Source: Nitrospira_G sp035457545 (lineage in GTDB: Bacteria; Nitrospirota; Nitrospiria; Nitrospirales; Nitrospiraceae). From it: a stretch of 9,823 nt of DNA. Below, piece after piece: positions 6,651 to 9,823 of the stretch. The first letter of the stretch is position 1. The number at the start of each line of letters is the position of its first letter. A program made the translations under genes and the position numbers. The stretch lies in the NCBI GenBank assembly GCA_035457545.1, contig DATIBM010000258.1:1-9823 (forward strand), written 5' to 3'. The notes under the pieces were generated by a model, which ran no database searches, had not been told where the DNA came from, and saw nothing but the letters and a program-made list of their open reading frames with translations.

Positions 6651-6757
6651 GGCATCACCTACTCTCCCTGGCGAAAGTGATCTCGCACGGACAGGAGATG
6701 CGGGCCTCCACGTATACCCTGAGACAAGACGTTCATGACGATTTCTGCAAGAGTCCT

Positions 6758-6792
6758 GCGCGCCGTCTATCTATAAGTGGAAGGCGGCGCGC
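6758..6792. terminator. GC-rich hairpin between the NTF2-like gene and the receptor
   Basis: GCGCGCCGTCT (6758-6768) pairs with AGGCGGCGCGC (6782-6792), an 11-bp stem with one G-U pair and a 13-nt loop. It starts about 75 nt after the NTF2-like stop codon and 108 nt before the receptor start. No T-tract follows. A poor sigma-70-like pair (TTGGCA at 6795-6800, TATAGA at 6770-6775, 19-bp spacing, minus strand) overlaps it, so it could also affect receptor transcription. Confidence 0.4.
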
Positions 6793-6866
6793 GATGCCAA
6801 TCGTATTTCGGGCGGTTGTCCGCCAGCGAATCATGACAGGCCCTCTCAATCAGGGGCTGCGGCGGC

Positions 6867-7397
6867 CTATTTCTTCGGATAGTTCGTATTCGACACATCG
6901 ATATCGCTGATCTTCCAAGCATTCCCCACTTTCTTGTATTTGAGCTTCCCCTTCATGGGCACCGTGCTGCCATCGTGCTTCCCATCCGGCGGTTTGTTGT
7001 CCTTGGTAAACGTAAAGTCGTATTGCACATCGAGGCCGGCTGTGGCTCCTGCCACCTTGATGTTGGAGACCCGGCAGTTACTCACCTTGTGCCCGTCGAA
7101 TCTCTTCCAGTCGCGGACATTGATCTGTCCGTAATCATCGCTGGAATGAGTATCCTCGGTCTTGGTGTCTCCTGTCGCTTGGTTGTCGGTTCGCTTCGTG
7201 TGCAGATCGGTGGTGACATGCTTGTTGATCTCGTCATTATTTTTGTGATTGTAGCCCTCGATAGCCCCCTCAAGAGCGGTGAGGAGCGCCCTCTCATCGG
7301 CAGTGTTGCCGGCCGGCGTGCAGGCACTCCACACGAGAGTCCACGGCCATGCCAGTACGGCACCGATCGCGACGGACATTACGAGGAATGGCTTCAT
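6867..7397 (-). CDS. Small exported NTF2-like protein
   Basis: A 176-residue protein with a signal sequence (MKPFLVMSVAIGAVLAW, core to about 20) and cleavage near WSA-C or just after. The Cys at 26 does not sit in a proper lipobox (Trp at -3), so a lipoprotein is unlikely but not excluded. The mature part follows the NTF2-like/SnoaL plan: an amphipathic N-terminal helix (ALLTALEGAIEGYNHKNNDEINKHV), a polar middle, and then four strands ending KYKKVGNAWKISDIDV, the usual final 'k.dg.WkI...' strand. Such proteins form small cone-shaped dimers that bind ligands, or partner domains. The sequence is unusually rich in Lys, Asn, Asp and Thr compared with its neighbours. The start is secure, with GGAGGTGA at 7401-7408. 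It lies between an intact and a broken receptor gene; a role in receptor-linked uptake is a guess. Confidence 0.88.
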   Translation of the reverse strand: MKPFLVMSVAIGAVLAWPWTLVWSACTPAGNTADERALLTALEGAIEGYNHKNNDEINKHVTTDLHTKRTDNQATGDTKTEDTHSSDDYGQINVRDWKRFDGHKVSNCRVSNIKVAGATAGLDVQYDFTFTKDNKPPDGKHDGSTVPMKGKLKYKKVGNAWKISDIDVSNTNYPKK

Positions 7398-7400
7398 GGT

Positions 7401-7408
7401 TCACCTCC
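7401..7408 (-). promoter_or_regulatory. Strong ribosome binding site of the NTF2-like gene
   Basis: GGAGGTGA on the minus strand, with its GGAGG core six bases from the ATG, is the best Shine-Dalgarno in the window. It fixes the start at 7397 and suggests high translation. Confidence 0.85.
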
Positions 7409-7452
7409 ACGATTGGAAGAGTTTGGTGCAACGACCATCCGTCCTGCGGTGA

Positions 7453-7492
7453 TGGGTGAAAGTGATCGGCACGCCTTGCAGGTGGGTGAAAG
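7453..7492. repeat. Two direct copies of TGGGTGAAAG, 30 bp apart
   Basis: TGGGTGAAAG occurs at 7453-7462 and 7483-7492 on the plus strand; the first copy continues TGATCGGC. A partial inverted form (ATCACCCA) is near 7527-7534. Multiple short GTGAAAGTGATC-like repeats near an end are typical of IS21-family insertion sequences, so this may be the end of a deleted element next to the broken receptor. No transposase fragment is recognisable, so the assignment is tentative. Confidence 0.35.
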
Positions 7493-7570
7493 CGCCGCTC
7501 CCTCCCGCCATGCGGTTCATGGACGCATCACCCATGCTGTCCTGTCTACTCCATCGGGTACCGAGGGCAG

Positions 7571-8149
7571 TCAACCCGTCCACAGATAGCGAGGACCAAT
7601 CATGAGGGCGCTATACGTAAACACGTTAGGTCCATTTGGCAATGCCCTGGGTGTCCAGAGCCGTTCGGCCCTAGTCGTATTGTGGCGGTTGTGCAAGACG
7701 ACCCCGTTTGGCCTGCCGGTGAGCCTTTCGTACCCGTCGATCAAGACCAGCAGCTTGTTCGCGACCGTCTGATTGTTGCCCCGGGCGCTCGCGTTGAATT
7801 CCGAGGCCGACATCTGCATCAGTTCGAGTCCGGGCACGCGACGAAGCACGGTGGGAAGATCCGGGGCGCCGGACATCCGGATGTCGTCGTCCGTGATGAC
7901 ATAGACGTTCGACGGCGCCTCGGAAATCCGTTGGGCGTGGCGGCTCGCCGTGACGACCGTCTCTTCCTCTTTCAAGATGTCCAGCGTGCCTTCCGCCACG
8001 CGCTGGTCGCGCCGGTCGGAACCGGCCGGCGCGTCCAATTGGGCCGAGGCGCTGAGCGGCGAAGCGAGCACGACAACCAGCAGAAGGCCGAGCAAGGCCA
8101 GCGGAACGATCACGCGCGGTCCTGGGCAAGACGGGCGATAGGGACTCAC
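7571..8149 (-). pseudogene. Truncated TonB-dependent receptor with an unrelated 53-residue tail
   Basis: From the GTG at 8149 the frame encodes a signal peptide (VPLALLGLLLVVVLASPLSASA), a TonB box (EETVVTAS) and the first part of a plug: SNVYVITDDDIRMSG, LPTVLRRVPGLELMQ, ARGNNQTVANKLLVLIDG. The match to the other two receptors stops exactly after the DG codons (7733-7738), where both have RS.YVD. The next 53 codons, to the TGA at 7571, resemble no receptor segment. Without the rest of the plug and any barrel the product cannot be a channel. A deletion or insertion has replaced about 550 codons. It may still yield an exported fragment. The start has no clear ribosome binding site. A -10-like TATACT is at 8164-8169, only 15 bp before the GTG. 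Confidence 0.88.
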
Positions 8150-8163
8150 GGGGTTCGGCGCGT

Positions 8164-8169
8164 AGTATA
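8164..8169 (-). promoter_or_regulatory. Possible -10 element of the truncated receptor
   Basis: TATACT on the minus strand is one base off TATAAT, but no convincing -35 stands 16-18 bp upstream. It would give a leader of under 10 nt to the GTG at 8149. It could be a leftover promoter. The adjoining TTACGTAA (8175-8182) is a perfect 8-bp palindrome. Confidence 0.25.
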
Positions 8170-8396
8170 CCTAATTACGTAACAGAAAGCACGAGCCTTT
8201 CCCAGCAGTCTGACCTCGCCACGTTCCGGTCTATGCTAGTAGGCAGTTGCTTCATAAGGAACCTTCGAGGCGTGAGCCTTGCCATTGCTGGCGAACTGTA
8301 AGAGGATGTCGTCATCTGGCAAGACTGTGTGAAGTGGTATGTTTCTAATCCGACTGTAGAGCCTCCTCCTTAATGCAGCGGTTCCCACTAGACAAT

Positions 8397-9823
8397 CTAT
8401 AGTGACTTTAAGAAGGGGATACTGGGAGCGAAAAAATATTCGCCGCCTTTGAGGTACACATGCTTTGGAAATGGACACTCTACGGACTTTATTCCCCCGT
8501 CACGATTTAGATGCCACTGTGTGGGCCAATAATTGGATCGGTGTGTGCCCGCACCGGTTGAATCGCGCATGACTGCGTCCGGATGGTCGGGATAGAGACA
8601 CCACTCATCAATGATGTGTTCGAACTGGAATCCGATGCTCCCTTGGAAGCACATGAAAAGTAGTCCAACATCGCCTGTCGGTAGTTCCGCTCGGGTGGGA
8701 CCGTCCTTTGGTTCTTTCTCGCGATCACCGTAGGGAATCCCGCGCCGAACGATTCTGTGTGTCGAATCCTCGCCCTTAACACGCACTGCCTCACCTCGTG
8801 GATTCGATCTCCGAATATGGGAATGAATGGGACATCGTCCTGCGCCAGTAGGACTCCACGGGTCGTCAGAAAAGTCGAAGTTGTTGGGTGATGCGGCAAT
8901 TCCGCCATGCTTATTGGGCACTCCGCCATCTCTGTCTCTAAGGGTAATGGGAGTTCCGTCTTGGTAACGTCCAAGTACGAGTGCCTTCGCGCGCTTGACC
9001 CGTTCGTTCGGATCGGCGATTTGGGGGTTAGGGGTCAGTGACTGCGCGAGTTGTTGGATGTCGTCTTCGAAAGCTCGCACATTCTGCTCCAGCTTTCCGA
9101 ACACAAGGTAACTTCCGTATGCCTGGGCTCCCTTCCGACAGCCGGGGTCTTCTGCCAAAGCCAATCGCAGCGGTGCGGCCGAATCGAATTTATCGACCTG
9201 TTGGTTAATATCTTCCGATCTTCTCTTCTCCCACTCTTCCATGAAAAAAACCGGATTGCTGATTCCGTCCCTAAATCCAAAGTGCTCGATCACCTCGTTC
9301 GTACGTCGATCGTCCGAGTTGTAGAGGACCTTCCCCTTTTCGATGGTGACGACGTAGGGTGTGAATACATTGATGAGATCCTGCAGCAGGGTATCGGCAT
9401 TGAGGACCACCCTCTTCCCATTCACCTGTATCTGCTCGTTATGCGCAATGGCAATCATCGCGTGAATGTTGTTGTAAGCCTTGTCCCAATCCTTAGTCGG
9501 GTCCTGAAGCTTCCCCTGTTTTCTGAGGGCCTTTAAGAACGAAGCGAGCCCACCTCTGAAGCTTGGATCAGGTGGGACCTTCGCACCGGGTACCTGGAGT
9601 GCATCGTACCCCTTCTTTGATAGGTACACATTGATGATATACGTTTTCCTCTTAGGATCATCGATTGCAGTATCCCGAACCATATCGCCAAGGAGCGCCT
9701 GTTCTCTCGCCGAGGCGAGATAATGAAAGTCCTTCCCTTCTAAACGGTAGGTAGCCTGCGCCAGTCGTTTAATAAGCCGGCGGATGGTGGCGGCCTTTGT
9801 CTTGCTAAACCGCAGGAATATAT
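8397..9823 (-). CDS. DyP-type haem peroxidase, N-terminus outside the window
   Basis: The frame is open from the right edge to the TAG at 8397-8399: 474 residues visible. Dye-decolourising peroxidases use haem and H2O2 to oxidise bulky substrates. Numbering from the Met at 9683, the signature GFRDG is at 136-140 (catalytic Asp 139). The proximal-haem segment HIRRSNPR starts at His 289, and RRGIPYG (313-319) carries the distal Arg region. The C-terminal GLLFMCFQGSI and FEHIIDEW also fit. The Met at 9683 is not the true start: the 46 codons before it read IFLRFSKTKAATIRRL, which fits the conserved first strand and helix of the family. Probably only a few dozen residues are missing. The length places it among the larger DyP subfamilies. 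Any export signal would be off-window. Base composition here is clearly less GC-rich than in the receptor genes, which hints at a separate origin. Confidence 0.95.
   Translation of the reverse strand, partial: IFLRFSKTKAATIRRLIKRLAQATYRLEGKDFHYLASAREQALLGDMVRDTAIDDPKRKTYIINVYLSKKGYDALQVPGAKVPPDPSFRGGLASFLKALRKQGKLQDPTKDWDKAYNNIHAMIAIAHNEQIQVNGKRVVLNADTLLQDLINVFTPYVVTIEKGKVLYNSDDRRTNEVIEHFGFRDGISNPVFFMEEWEKRRSEDINQQVDKFDSAAPLRLALAEDPGCRKGAQAYGSYLVFGKLEQNVRAFEDDIQQLAQSLTPNPQIADPNERVKRAKALVLGRYQDGTPITLRDRDGGVPNKHGGIAASPNNFDFSDDPWSPTGAGRCPIHSHIRRSNPRGEAVRVKGEDSTHRIVRRGIPYGDREKEPKDGPTRAELPTGDVGLLFMCFQGSIGFQFEHIIDEWCLYPDHPDAVMRDSTGAGTHRSNYWPTQWHLNRDGGIKSVECPFPKHVYLKGGEYFFAPSIPFLKSL

Noticed and set aside
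6746..6761. Sigma-54-like element upstream of the intact receptor (GCGCAG-GACTC-TTGC on the minus strand)
   Set aside because: Only three of six bases match in the -24 half and the key GG is lost; the GGATACAGTCG repeats are absent here.
7468..7480. CGGCAC followed by TTGCA on the plus strand, resembling a sigma-54 promoter
   Set aside because: The spacing is three bases instead of five, and it drives no recognisable gene.
6975..7589. 204-codon plus-strand open frame
   Set aside because: Mostly antisense to the NTF2-like gene, with no recognisable domain and no ribosome binding site.
8150..8478. 80-codon minus-strand frame (8236-8478) and a strong AGGAGGAG sequence at about 8363-8370
   Set aside because: The frame starts at a GTG inside the peroxidase gene without a ribosome binding site. 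The purine run has no start codon at a workable distance. I see no supported gene between 8150 and 8396.
1..9823. CRISPR arrays, tRNA or rRNA genes, riboswitch-like leaders
   Set aside because: I found no regularly spaced repeats, no cloverleaf with a TTCGAATC-type arm, and no conserved cobalamin or other riboswitch core by eye; a covariance-model scan (Infernal/Rfam) would settle this.

Overview
The window is about 9.8 kb of a fairly GC-rich chromosome. It comes from a Gram-negative (two-membrane) bacterium, because it carries two TonB-dependent outer-membrane receptor genes and the remnant of a third. All supported genes lie on the minus strand. The gene mix (small receptors of one subfamily, Sec-exported copper-fold proteins, sigma-54-like promoters) would fit Nitrospirota or Proteobacteria. 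I cannot assign a genus from sequence alone.

Layout, right to left along transcription: (a) 8397-9823, a DyP-type haem peroxidase whose N-terminus lies outside the window, in DNA visibly less GC-rich than the rest. (b) 7571-8149, a TonB-dependent receptor broken 139 codons in; its last 53 codons are unrelated sequence. The next 170 bp carry short repeats that may come from an insertion sequence. (c) 6867-7397, a small exported NTF2-like protein with a strong ribosome binding site. (d) 4575-6650, an intact 691-residue TonB-dependent receptor. (e) 3342-4454 and 2312-3358, two overlapping paralogues that I read as exported proteins with the copper type II monooxygenase (PHM/dopamine beta-monooxygenase) two-domain fold, with candidates for all six copper ligands in each. 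(f) 1785-1913 and 1323-1703, a 42-residue one-helix membrane protein and a ribbon-helix-helix DNA-binding protein. (g) 1-916, the first 305 codons of another TonB-dependent receptor, running off the left edge.

Two points stand out. First, the receptor plus tandem PHM-fold pair looks like a surface or periplasmic copper-linked uptake or oxidation module; this is inferred from fold motifs and gene order. Second, the leader of the left receptor (917-1322) and the leader of the microprotein/RHH pair (1914-2311) share the same architecture. Each has a -24/-12 (sigma-54) promoter-like element about 90 nt upstream of the start codon. Each also has GGATACAGTCG half-sites and a TATCC-N4-GGATA palindrome 140-200 nt upstream of the predicted start of transcription, where an enhancer-binding activator would sit. 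This suggests that a receptor and a small regulatory/membrane pair belong to one undescribed regulon.
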